Assembly: GCA_030407005.1 (NCBI GenBank)
Contig: JAUDYN010000003.1
Span: 3,906,001 to 3,970,000 of the forward strand
Reading direction: 5' to 3'
Origin: Desarmillaria ectypa
Taxonomy: Eukaryota > Basidiomycota > Agaricomycetes > Agaricales > Physalacriaceae
DNA length: 64,000 bases
Part shown: one piece after another, positions 12,140 to 22,269 of the stretch
Layout of the letters: the number at the start of each line of letters is the position of its first letter
How positions within the stretch are numbered: the stretch's first letter is position 1
Notes under the pieces: generated by a model
The model's database searches: none
Told to the model about the DNA's origin: nothing
The model's input: only the letters and a program-made list of their open reading frames with translations
Translations under genes and position numbers: made by a program

Positions 12140-14026
12140 TAGGCAACGAGGAAGTAGGGAGCTGCTTGCAGTAGAAACCTGTAGGTAGCATGCCTTAAAG
12201 CGGATCGCTTCTTCGTGACGCAAACTCTGCCAGGTGGCATGAAACACAAGTTGAATGCGGAGCAGGCAATAGGTATACAGCATAATTCATGAATGACCGA
12301 TGTCAATGATGGGCCCTACCATGCATCGGCCTCAATATATGAAGTTGATATAGTTTGAAACTCGCGTACCTCTTTTGATCTTCAAGTATGCGCGCGCATA
12401 TATCATAGCATAAGTCCTTAGGGCTCCCCATTGGCTCAGATGTGGATAACAACAGCAGGCCAGAATTCGAGGGAAAAGATTGTTCTGTCCTCGAACCCTG
12501 GCTTTTTCCCGGATGGTTGGGCACAAGGTCGTCGAAAAGAGGTCCGATAGTGTATGTAAGAACCCATCGTGAGTGCATTATGTCGAGATCGGCACGCAGG
12601 GGTGGTTTCGTTGATCTGAGAAGTGCTGTACGTTCTATCCTTGACATTTATCTTTAGTGAACGCAGTGAAGCAAGACCCATCTAGAAGACGAGAGACTTC
12701 ACCGATGATTGACTAGCAGCCGGACAAGCATCTGGCCTGGAGTCGCCGTTGTTATGAAGCGGTCAAAGAATGGGGTCAACACAGGAACAGTACTAGGAAT
12801 CTGCCGGTACCTCTTTCAAGCCCAAAAAAGGTCTTAGATGACGGGGAGTAACATTTCCGATACCGGTGCCTATGCAACGATATTAGCTCTCATCCATACC
12901 AAGTGAGGCAATCTAAAATATTCTTGAAGATCGATATAAATTCATAGAATGGAGTACACTTGAATTACCGCTCTCGCGTCGCGAGCCAACAAGTCTAGAC
13001 TTTGGTATAATTCATATCCAATCACTTGTAATCTTTGATGACAATCAGAATAATAGTGACCTATATATTCCATGATTTCCTTACCTCTGTTGTGAGGAGC
13101 GACAAAATGATCTACTTTCCATTTATCAAATATCAATCTATACGACGCTATTGAGTGCGGATGCAGTTTCCGATGGAAGAATCACCCACTTCAGGGCTAT
13201 AATGGGCGCACACATCCAGATTTTTGCGGGTACTCTGGACCGAAGGCTTTCGTCGTTGGCTGACCTTCATAAGTGATAATCCTCCTACAGCTCAAAGTGA
13301 GCAGACAAGATCACTAGTGGGACACCACACCCTTCCCCTGCCAACCAGGCTTATGCATAGATGCCCACTGGCAGAGTAGGAACTTAGTGTCGTGGAAGGC
13401 TTCAAGAGCATCTAGCGCTGGTGCGGAACAGTCAAGTCAAGAACAGCAACGGCTACCATAAGAATACAGATAAGCTGATTGTCGTTACAGTTTTGCAGTA
13501 ATAAGGACATACCGGAACCCTAGTCCCTCCCTATGTGCCAAATTAGAGCAAATTTCCCGAAGGCATACCAGGCATTGGCTAGGTTTGGGCCCCCTATTCA
13601 CTGTTTCTTTCCTTTACTTTGCGGCACCACAATGACGATAATAACGTCGTTTACGGGTATCACTACGTTCTTTATCATCCACTGCTAGACTCTGGGGTAC
13701 CGACATTGACGACGCGTCAAGATGCGATACCATGGCTATATCATTCGAAAAGGCTAGTGTCGACGAGTTCGACGGGATGGCAATGTAATCTCGTCCTTTC
13801 AAGAATTATGGACGAAGCTTAGTTCTCAGGCTAACATTGTTCACTGTGACAGCCTAATAAGCTATACCGAGAAAAAGGAATTCTGGGCGAAGGACGAGGA
13901 AACAGTTATACGAGATCTGGTTGATATTTGGGCTCCGTTTCTACGGCATATCGGCAGTGCTGAGCCGGAATTCGGCGCCGCGTTCTGGGTAATAACTCTC
14001 AGAACTCTGGCTTCGGATGCCCAGAT
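12140..14026. other. Stretch without a confident gene
   Basis: Open frames here are short and overlapping, and none shows a family motif. The first 150 bases are probably the promoter of the seven-TM gene. The last 150 bases precede the decayed RRM-like copy and may hold its old promoter. Confidence 0.5.
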
Positions 14027-15250
14027 ATGTTTCCGGTTTACCTCCGTACCACCATTCGTCGTTCATTCTCCACTGTCACTACCCTCGAATCTACGTCTTT
14101 CTATCGCACTGTACGTGTAAACAATATTTCAGAGAGTCATAATGTCAGCGGCGTCGTCAATACCCTCAAGGCCAACCCACTACAGGCGATAATACCCTCT
14201 TTTCGACAAAGGGATGGCCAGGCGGTGTATCTACCACAGTGATAGTCTCTACCAGCTATCCCTTCGCCAGCTGTCACATAATGTGATGTTGCTCTACTTG
14301 GAGTGTACCACTTGTCTCGCACCCTTGTCCTGAAGAACTTGCCCTCAGACTTGAACGAGATGGAATTGGAAGGAATTATCTCCCAGAAAAAGGGGCTTGA
14401 GTCTTGGAGCTTTTACCCGTCAGAAAATGGTGCCGTGGAACATTTCTTGGATATACATAGTGCGTTCGAGGTACGTCTGCTGTTTCATTTCTGCGACGTA
14501 GATCCTAACTGCTGACAGGCACGCATAGAATTTCAAAAGGCAGGAATGCCCGCAAATTTCCTCAAACAGGAGGCGACTATATCTTTCCTGAATGATTTCC
14601 TGAGGATGAGGATGGCCGGGCTTTTGTGGAGAGCCGCGTGGAGATCTCTAATATTCGAGACTTAAACACTCTACTTGTTGTGCGTGATTGGATATCCAAG
14701 TTTGAACAATCCGGTCCTGCTTGTTTGATTTTTACTAGTCTCTATAAGCAATGAAGAGTGAACGCTGCGTTACCTCTGTACATCACGTTTCTTATCGTCG
14801 TACCAGATGCTCACGGTACAGCTCGCGACGACGGAATTGAGGTTTCTCGAAATTTTTAGCGCAGGTGCACAAGGTCAAGGTATGCAGCTGTCATTGGCGA
14901 AGATTCGAGATCCACTCCCACGGTATGGTCACCGCTATCGGCCTGGGCGCACAACGAACTGTGCGCCTGAAACTTTCCAATAAGAGTCCGTACTTGAGGA
15001 GAAAGGAAGAGTACTTGTACTTCTTCTGTCAGTTCGGTGCCGTCTCTGGGTCGTTCAGGTGCCGTCTCTGTTTCATCATTTAATTGTTCTCTACTCAAAT
15101 AGCTATCAGAGATGAGCGATACCACGAATGTTGCTGAGCATGTCGCAATTCAAAGCGGACATGCTCGACTATTTTCCCGAGTTGAAGGGCGCCGCTATCA
15201 CTTTTGCGGGTGCTAGCCACTTGACACCAACTCGGGTGCCAAAATGGGAA
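14027..15250 (+). pseudogene. Decayed copy of the RRM-like mitochondrial protein gene
   Basis: Pieces of this locus match the intact gene at 59.7-61.1 kb in the same order. They are an N-terminal presequence (TTIRRSFSTV), ANPLQAIIPS, LVLKNLPSDLNEMELEGIIS, FLDIHSAFEAR, YIFPE-stop-FPEDE, VESRVEISNIRD, DWISKFEQSGPA, and MVTAIGLGAQRTVRLKL followed by EYLYFFCQFGAVSGS. The reading frame is lost after about 70 codons. It is shifted again just before YIFPE, and the tryptophan codon of YIFPEW is a TGA stop at 14593-14595. The intron after HSAFE keeps a GT donor. A weak match (ELKGAAITFAGASHL) may mark the original C terminus. No full-length product is possible, although short fragments might be transcribed. 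Confidence 0.85.
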
Positions 15251-15335
15251 TTTGCGCGGTCTTCCGGCTACCACAGTCGCCAGCGAAAACAGCATCCTTC
15301 CCCTACGGAAACCCCGACACCTTTGGGCTGCTTGA

Positions 15336-15742
15336 ATGATCCTCGACGTACTTGTGGACAATGGCGTGACCTTCCTGCGTTATCGTAGTTCTGCACAGAA
15401 CGTGCTTGGCGGCAAGTTCACTTGGATAAAGAGCTCTGACGGGGGGAATCATAGGTACTCCTGGATCAATACTTACGCCAATTGAACTTTCCTTATCATT
15501 TTTGAAGTCTGTTTAGGGAGAAAGTCTTTGTGGTATGCAACGGCGCCCAAAATGATTCAAGGCCTCAACGTCAACCGTGTATCATCAGATGGTTCTTATA
15601 CCGTAACGACGCCAAATACGACAACGACGGCTATGGCCGACCGCACATGGGATCTCTTTTCCCATGTCATCCTTGCTTCCTCCGTGATTCTAATACATAC
15701 AATAAGATCGATGTCTATTGGTATGCTTCCATGCCCGTCTAG
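15336..15742 (+). CDS. Hypothetical short protein, possibly 5'-truncated
   Basis: Two exons (15336-15454 and 15517-15742) join cleanly across a 62-base intron in one frame. The product begins MILDVLVDNGVTFLRYRSS, carries LGGKFTWIKSSDGG before the splice, then VFVVCNGAQNDSRPQ, IIRWFLYRNDAKYDNDGYG and a C-terminal IDVYWYASMPV. The exon join and the Cys/aromatic-rich sequence look like real coding sequence, but I do not recognise the family. Just upstream, in another frame, FPYGNPDTFGLLE would extend the protein naturally if one base were added before the ATG, so this may be the 3' part of a longer gene damaged by a frameshift. The TAG stop at 15740-15742 lies inside the tRNA-like element that follows. 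Confidence 0.5.
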
Positions 15743-15860
15743 CTCAATAGGTTAGAGCATCAGAGACATAGACTGAGCACATGACTTGTAGAATTCCTAG
15801 AATTCCACAAGTCAGGTGCTTAACTCTTCCGAAGATGTGAGTTCGAGGCTCGCGACGGGC
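15733..15860 (+). tRNA. tRNA-like gene with long hairpin in the anticodon region
   Basis: Both tRNA ends are excellent. Acceptor arms GCCCGTC and GACGGGC pair over 7 bp. TA follows, then a D arm GCTC-AATAGGTTA-GAGC, and at the 3' end a T arm GTGAG-TTCGAGG-CTCGC. Between the arms are about 55 extra bases, the right size for an intron. They form a long hairpin: AGCAC..GTGCT outside, GACTTGT..ACAAGTC inside, and two GAATTC boxes at the tip. The ends resemble lysine tRNA, and ACTCTT occurs 3' of the hairpin. However, the anticodon stem (TCAGA with TCCGA) has one mismatch and no standard U33 loop results, so the anticodon cannot be read. It could be an intron-containing tRNA, a tRNA pseudogene with an insertion, or a tRNA-derived repeat. 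Confidence 0.55.
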
Positions 15861-16527
15861 ATAGCAGCAGGCCAACTTTTTTCAACATTCATATTCAAGT
15901 TCATGTGACGTATGGATGAAGTTTGAACTCGGCAAATAGCTATTGAAACACCCTCAAATGCATCTTTCTTCCAATGTTATAATGACATCCCGTCCGCCAG
16001 GCATCTACCATTCATCTCTCGGGTTTCAAGGGCAATAGTTCTCAGGAACCCCGACACGAACGAGACTGAGTCTGGCCCTTTTCGATACTCTCTGAGGAAG
16101 TTCGGGGGAACGGCCCGTCCGCTGTAGGTAAGTCGTGTGTAGCTCGACTAGGTACGCTTGATGTCAATGATTTGTAGCACATCCCTTTGTGGCTATTCCT
16201 TCTGGGACGCGACGACAGGGTTGTTTTTGTTTTCCTTTCCGAAAAATTGCCGCGGTAGCAAAAACCAGAGGACAGCCAATGGTTGCTTTTCCACATGTAT
16301 GGTAACTACTAACACTATGCGAAATCGAGTTCAACCTGCGTCGTCTGGACACCCAGTATCAGCACACTGTAATATCTTAGACTTGGATATTTAGTATTAT
16401 GGTTCCTCAATTGGCGTCAACACCCGTTGTCACATCGTTATGCAAATTGCCACCGTCTTTTGTCAAGTACAAACCCAAACATAACGCAGCCTTAATCCAA
16501 TTCCAAGTCTAAAAATGATGTCAACAT
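15861..16527. other. Intergenic, left end of the F-box duplication
   Basis: No gene is seen. From about 16105 onward the sequence is similar to 21910-22200, which lies 3' of the second F-box-like gene, so the segmental duplication begins here. Confidence 0.55.
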
Positions 16528-18200
16528 TCAAGGTACCAGACCACGAAACCGACTATCATCAAAGTCACCGTAAGAGCAACGGCAACTAACCTGGACACCG
16601 TCTCTCGCCTTCAATGCCGAAAAATGTCTCCCGACAGTCTGCGTCATCTCGTCGCTCGTAAACCCACCTGGGTAAAAATAGATCAACTCGATCTCGAGAC
16701 GACGGAATCGCGGGAAACGGTGACCAGCAAGAGATCCATCCAACACCTTCCATAGGCTATGAGTGGCGAACACCATACAGTTTTCCTTTGGATAAAGGCG
16801 CAAGGTGAGCTCCTCGAGTGCGAGTTGCTCGTCGAGGACGCATCTCTTGATCCCCTGCTCAAGTTCATCCATATCTGTGTATCGAAAATTTGGCGGTAGG
16901 AAGGTTGTGATGGAAAGATGGGGAAGATTAAAGAGGTTGAAATCAAAGATTTCTAAGATATCGCAAAATTTTACTGTTTATCAACTCGATTGTCAGCGTA
17001 CTGCGAAATGAACAGAGAAGGAATTGCACGTACTCTGAGTATTGTAAATTAAATGAAGATTATCGAGTGTTTCGAACGAGTCGCTCAAGATCGTTTTCGC
17101 TCTCAGGACGTCCTCTCGGTTCCATAAACTCAGGCCGCACCGACGCAAATAACGGAAAGAAGCAATATCTCCCTGGTCAACCAGCTCCCGGAAGGAAGCG
17201 ATTCGCGTATAGCTAGTCGCGTGGAAATAAAAAGTCTCCAGACGTCTAGGACTCTTGGACTGATGTACCATAGCTCCTTCCGTGTTTTCTTCATAATCCA
17301 TATCTTTGATTGTGAGCAAGCGAAGCTCAGGAAAGGCCGCCAGGAAATCATAAAACATCGAAGAGTTCTGGAATGTGACATCGGTGAACCTGAGCGACGT
17401 GATGCTTCCCTTGTGAGATCTCAATGAATTGAGAACCCTACTTCCCTGAGGCTGAAACCCGAAGGACAGCTTGACGTGCCGGAGATTGCACATAGCGGCA
17501 AGAAGGGTGTATAAGATCTCCTCTTCGGCGTCGCCCGAACTCAATGCAATGGAGAAGATCATCGGCATGATTTCGGGAGATGCTATGAAGACGCGATCAT
17601 GGAATTTATTCCACGAGTGATGTCCTTCGGAAGTCAAGATGATAGAAGAAAAGAGGTGCTTTCTACATCGAGGGAGAAAAGAACGGGAAACGAGGGAGCA
17701 ACAAGATAGATTGCTGTGTCGGTAGAGAGAAGGGGAAATATCCTGCACTTCATCGATGATCGCGTCTATGATTTCCTGAGGGATAGATGCCATAGAACAG
17801 AGATGCCTGAAAATGCAGATGCACTGAAACATCAGAATTCTGGTAAGGGCCAAGAGTAGGGGAGTACCTAGTGACGACTTCAAGTTGAATACTCAGTGGA
17901 TATTCGAAAGGCCTTGACGATGAGAGGGAATCCAGGTTCAACTGGTTTAAGGCTTGGAAGGTTTATAAACGGTGAGCCGGGCCGCATGAGGCATCCTGTG
18001 AACATGCTTGCTTAGCAGTGCTCAATGCTCAGCGCTCGCCCATCTGGACTCCGGAAGGGGGATATGAAACGTACAGAGGTATCGGTATCCTCCGAAGAAC
18101 CCGCGAGTAATGGATTAAGTACTTATCAGGTAAGGATCCTTACCAATCAACGTAAAAATCGGAAACAGTTCAACTTCAATAGATGACAATCAATAAATTA
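16105..18200. repeat. Segmental duplication, copy 1 (with 21910-23960)
   Basis: The F-box-like gene plus flanks of a few hundred bases on each side recurs in the same orientation about 5.8 kb away. Downstream flanks share CCGCTGTAGGT and a run ending in GCGGAATTCAATC-like sequence. Upstream flanks share CGCCCATCTG-ACTCCGGAA and GATTAAGTACTT. Borders are approximate. Confidence 0.75.
16528..17793 (-). CDS. F-box-like protein, tandem copy 1
   Basis: Two exons (17034-17793 and 16528-16973) separated by a 60-base intron (16974-17033) encode about 400 residues. The N terminus IPQEIIDAIIDEV, then CCSLVSRSFLPRCRKHLFSSI, is the F-box-like start typical of expanded Agaricomycete families. It would recruit SCF ubiquitin ligase through Skp1 (known for the family, inferred here). 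The rest has leucine-rich, LRR-like strands (ITSLRFTDVTF, LRLLTIKDMDY, FETLDNLHLIYN). The second exon carries FNLPHLSITTFLPPNF and a C-terminal segment with a mixed charge pattern. The start at 17793 is set by the paralogue, which begins MALFPQE. An upstream in-frame extension has no support. The substrate is unknown. Confidence 0.82.
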
Positions 18201-18325
18201 CAAGCACGTCAGGTACCGGTGGAGCTGCAAGGGGGGGTGGGATTAAATTGGGCAATTATTCTATCCTCATTAGTATGAATCGAGAGTATCTAAAGTTTAA
18301 CGTGACCCGTATAACAAGCTCACTG

Positions 18326-19274
18326 CTAAGCGAATTGCTTAAAGGCTTCATGATACTGCAGAATGATGCGCCGATTCTCCAAAGGCCGCATTCCGTTCTC
18401 CGATAACTTGGCGATATTTGGAACGGGAGGGATTAGCTTGTGAACAACGATTTTCTGGGGAGAAAACTGGGCAGTCGTAATAGAGTGGAGGAGGTCAGCA
18501 GTGACCGGAATCTTGTAGAACGTCGGGACAGTTCCCCTCAAAGTGAACCCAGCAAGATGCTTTGACCTGTATAACCGGGAGTCTTGCCAGCCTGCGATGC
18601 CTGTTATTCTCATAAAACGCCGCAATCGCGTCTGGGATGAGCTGGGGCTCTGGATCGTCGCAGACGTGCGATACTTGAGAATCGTTGATATTAGTAATTA
18701 CTTTCTTGACACTGTACGATATACTTTGTCCCCCTGTACAAGAAGGAGATACTCGTTGTCATCCAGAACACAGATGTCTGGCTTAGCATCAACGCAGATG
18801 CCACATATTATGAAGCCTGTCTCCATCCGTTGATGTACAATACGATCGGTTCTCCATAGCCCAACAAATCAAGGAGATACGAGGCGAAATCCTCGACGGA
18901 AGATGCCGTTGGTGCACCTGAGGGGAATCGCATCATAGCATCTTTCACGTAATGGAAGAAGAGTCGACTGGATTTGATTATTGTTGAGAATGACAGGATC
19001 TACTGTGGGTGCGGACAAGTTGGGATTGCCGAAAAAAAGTGGCCAGGCCCTCGGTTACAACAGTGATATTAAACGCGTAGAACTTGTTTGTCGTCCAGTC
19101 ATTCCCAGATTTTGCAGAACGTATGATGTTCGCCATGTTGGTTTCGAACGAGCCGTAATAAGAATCCAGTAGCGGCAGTTGCCGGTCCCCGATTCTTTCC
19201 TCTTGTATGAAAAACTGAGCTGTACCCGAACTGTATCCGTTTTGTTGACTTAGTGGCTTTAGGTAACTGCTCAT
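18326..19274 (-). pseudogene. Frameshifted member of the VCVLDD/DPEPQ Agaricomycete family
   Basis: Reverse-strand pieces in order are MSSYLKPLSQQNGYSSGTA, WTTNKFYAFNITVVTEGLATFF, NPNLSAPTVDPVILNN, MMRFPSGAPT..FASYLLDLLGY, ICGICVDAKPDICVLDD, YLLLVQGDK, (intron) DPEPQLIPDAIAAFYENN, GTVPTFYKIPVTADLLHSI and ENRRIILQYHEAFKQFA. This is a family of unknown function that is common in mushrooms. Three frame changes are needed: at a 7-T run (7 A on the plus strand near 19031-19037), after LLDLLGY, and before HLAGFTLRG. The coding pieces remain otherwise stop-free, so decay is recent or partly due to sequence error. It lies between the two duplicated F-box-like genes but is not itself duplicated in this window. 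Confidence 0.7.
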
Positions 19275-19829
19275 TCAAGAGGAATTAATACGATACACCT
19301 TGATCAGACGTGGGAAAAGTACTTAGTGGCGCAAAATGCTCGCATTTTGACAATCTAAATCTCAGAGTGCTCTTCACTCGAATTGTTTGCCCCTGCATAT
19401 ACGTATTAGGTCTCAAACAAGAAAATATTACCTGCTACGTACCGTACAGAGTGCGTAGACCAATAGGGAGACCAGAGGTGTGGGCCAACCCTGCGCGTGG
19501 CGGGTCCAAGTCCTATGTCTTTGATGAGTACAACCAGCACATCCTGTTTGAAAAAGACTTGCTCAGCGGAAGCCTTCAGCCGCCTCCAGCTCGCGTTTTC
19601 TCAGTCTTATATTTACAAAGATCATACGTTAGCCTCAAACATATCTAGACAAGTAAAACATTGGCAAAGACTGGCATGAGAATAATAGGGCTGCTAAGAT
19701 TATAGAATAACTAATCCAGCAAATACGCATATCATCAGGGCAGATAGGGCAACAGTCGTAGACTCGGCAACAGCAGCCAGGAATAGAAAAGGTTCACATG
19801 AGTAAGTGAAAGCAGGTAAGCCCGGCAAC
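19275..19829. other. Intergenic, no gene seen
   Basis: No family-like coding sequence was found. Short open frames at 19310-19679 lack motifs. The right part already carries sequence resembling the repeat units that follow (AATAGAAAAGGTTCACATGAG). Confidence 0.5.
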
Positions 19830-19962
19830 GGCCGCCGCAAATAGAAATGTTCCCACGAGTCAAGCAGGGTAGGCTCGGCAATTGCCACGAATAGATTTTC
19901 CCATAGAAAATTCAAAGTAGCATAATAACCGAGTAACCCTATATACATAGGACTTGGAACGG
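19830..19962 (+). repeat. Palindrome-bearing repeat unit 1
   Basis: This unit of about 135 bases is directly repeated at 20213-20345. It contains TTCCCACGAGTC, GGCTCGGCAA, AGATTTTCCCA and ends with a hairpin core (CCGAGTAACCCTATATACAT then AGGACTTGGAAC). The arms TCCTAT/ATAGGA and CCGAG/CTCGG of the better-kept copies pair. Unknown family, possibly a solo LTR or MITE. Confidence 0.75.
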
Positions 19963-20212
19963 ACGAAGAGGACAGACGAGGACAACAGAGAAAGGGTGAA
20001 CACGGAGTGAGCGGAGACAAAAAAAGAACGGCGCAGAAAGCTATGTAGACAAGTTTCCCATGCAATGCCAAAAAAAAAGAAGTCAGACAACGCAGAGAAA
20101 CACAAGAAGCTTTAAAAAAGAAATAAAGATGAGACGATACGTTAATACAAGAACAGGCGAGCAGGACAAGGCCGCGATAAATTGAAAAAAGCATCGGCCC
20201 GATGGCTCGGCA

Positions 20213-20345
20213 AAAGCCGCCTCGAATAGAAAATTCCCACGAGTCGGGTAGGTGGGCTCGGCAAAAGCCGCACCAAAAAGATTTTCCCACAGGACTTTGA
20301 AGGAGCATAATAACCGAGTAATCCTATATACATAGGACTCGGAAC
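20213..20345 (+). repeat. Palindrome-bearing repeat unit 2
   Basis: Second direct copy. The core CCGAGTAATCCTATATACAT is followed directly by AGGACTCGG and folds as a near-perfect hairpin. GGCTCGGCAAAAGCCG occurs twice at the left side and is itself a short palindrome. The sequence between the two units is purine-rich and gives a long low-complexity frame on the minus strand that is not a gene. Confidence 0.8.
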
Positions 20346-22269
20346 ATCGGGATTGAAGTATGTTCAGCGGCATCGACGCTGCCGTGAAGCTGTTGCGTGC
20401 CGTGGGCTCACTAATGCCGACCCAGAGTATAGCCTGTCCAGAGCTCAAGACAGTTACACCTTGCTATAACCCTCTGTCGTTTCCTCATTGTTCGGAAAGA
20501 ATCGGGAGCTCCGATTTGTCGGACTTCACGTGATGACGCGTCATTTATCCAGATTGCCATTTGTTTGCTTCCTCTCTACATGTATAATCCTGGAGGGCTT
20601 TCGTTCTGCAGCTGCTCCATCCTCGTCTTCCTCGTGATTTTTTGCTCTGCTTCCTGGTCTTGCGCGTAATACGCGACTAATCGGCGTTACTGCGGGGGGT
20701 GGAAGAAGCCCTAGCATTTCAGCAGCACTAGGGTCAGTTGATTTAGGCGACACTCGAATATCAGGCAAGATGTCCAGTTTACGGTCCGAAAGTTGTGTCG
20801 TGACTCTCAGAATCATCTTTCAAGTTGCCTGATCTGGAGATGATCATTTAGTGCGATACAATCACGTTCCGTGTCTTTGTGTCTCTTTGACATGCATCAG
20901 AAAAATTGCGACAGTTATTTGTTCAATTCAGACCAGGCGGCTAAAACTACCGTAAAACGGTGGGAATGGACAGGTGCCCCTGGGTATTTGCTTCTGCTCT
21001 ATGCTACATCGACGAGCTCACGATGCAGTGTAGACGCTTGCGAACGGCCCTCTTCCTGCACGTGCAGTCGTGGTCAGCCTGAACGACCCTTACTGGCACT
21101 TCCTCCAACAAAGGTGCTTTTTTCTCTAAGTGTTGAACATCGAGATAGCGGGTACGGCCAAAAGCACGTCAAGACCTTTGACTATGATACCTTGTCTCCT
21201 TTGTCCAATTTCTCCGACTTCAATCTTCCACAACCTCCAGTCTTTTTGACAACCACGCTCATTTCAATGCACTGCTCCCGTTCATTCGCTCAGGCAAATG
21301 ACTAAAACGCCACGGGTCCCGTTTGTTCGACGAGCTCCAAGATTGCTTCTATTGAATGTGTCTAGTTCAATCCCAATACCAATGACAGCAACTGCCTCGG
21401 GCAAAATGCAAACGCGTCTGCTTTCCATGCTCCAAGAAGTCATCAGTGCCTGGTCCAGGATCTCGTACTTGTAGTATGCATAGAGGAGTCTTGTTCCTTC
21501 CTGCCGGCCGATGCACCTTTCAAAATGATCGCAAAACAATAGATCTACCTCTTCTATCAGACCATCATATAGCTGCATTCCGTTTCTTCAGGTACACCAG
21601 GGACGTAAACATAGCTCCCGGCTAGCGCAATAGTTCGAAGCATGGTATTCGCTCCAAGGCACGGTGACCATGTCCCTCCGAGAGTACTGTATTACCAACG
21701 GTGCGTTCTTCTCGTGCTGGGAGACGTGGAATGTTCGGATACTTATTTAAATGTTCTTCTGCTTCATCAATTACCCAGGTGTGCAGAGGTAAGGAAACGT
21801 TGGGTTCTTAGGTAGCTCGATATGAACGAGACAACCCGGCCCCCTCCGGTGCTCCTTAAAGATGCCTGTGCACTGCTATCTCTGTCGGGACCTAGGAGTA
21901 TATAGGACCCATCGTCCCGCTGTAGGTGAGTCCTCATGGTGTAGGACTATACTACGGCTGATGCCAACAGTGTAGCCGCATCCATTCATTGCCCGCTTCC
22001 TTCTAGTATACGACAGCATATCTTTTTTTCGGAAAACATAGCTCTAACAGCAATATCCGAAAAAAACAATGGATGATTGCTCTTCTACATTTTAACGCTA
22101 ACAATATGCGGAATTCAATCTTATTCAGCATGTCTGAAGGTTAACGTTCAAGTCTAAGCGCATCAAAATGTTTTAGCTTTGTCTCTTTTTGCGTCAAACG
22201 CAATCCCGATTGCAGTAGAGTCTTTATCAGAGTCCAGCCTCAGAGTTGCAAGAATGGCTAGCATTGAAA
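20346..22269. other. Stretch without a confident gene; right part is duplicated
   Basis: Open frames at 20541-20816 (minus), 20871-21305 (plus) and 21282-21578 (minus) have no recognisable family and no exon chain. The last one (FERCIGRQEGTRLLYAYYKYE) reads most like protein and could be a decayed exon. From about 21910 the sequence belongs to the F-box duplication. Confidence 0.45.

Noticed and set aside
19700..20308. 202-codon minus-strand open frame
   Set aside because: It consists of translated repeat units (WENLF..EPTLLDSWEHFY and KSFWCGF..LPDSWEFS) and a purine-rich spacer, with no start context, intron or family motif. Repetition explains the open frame.
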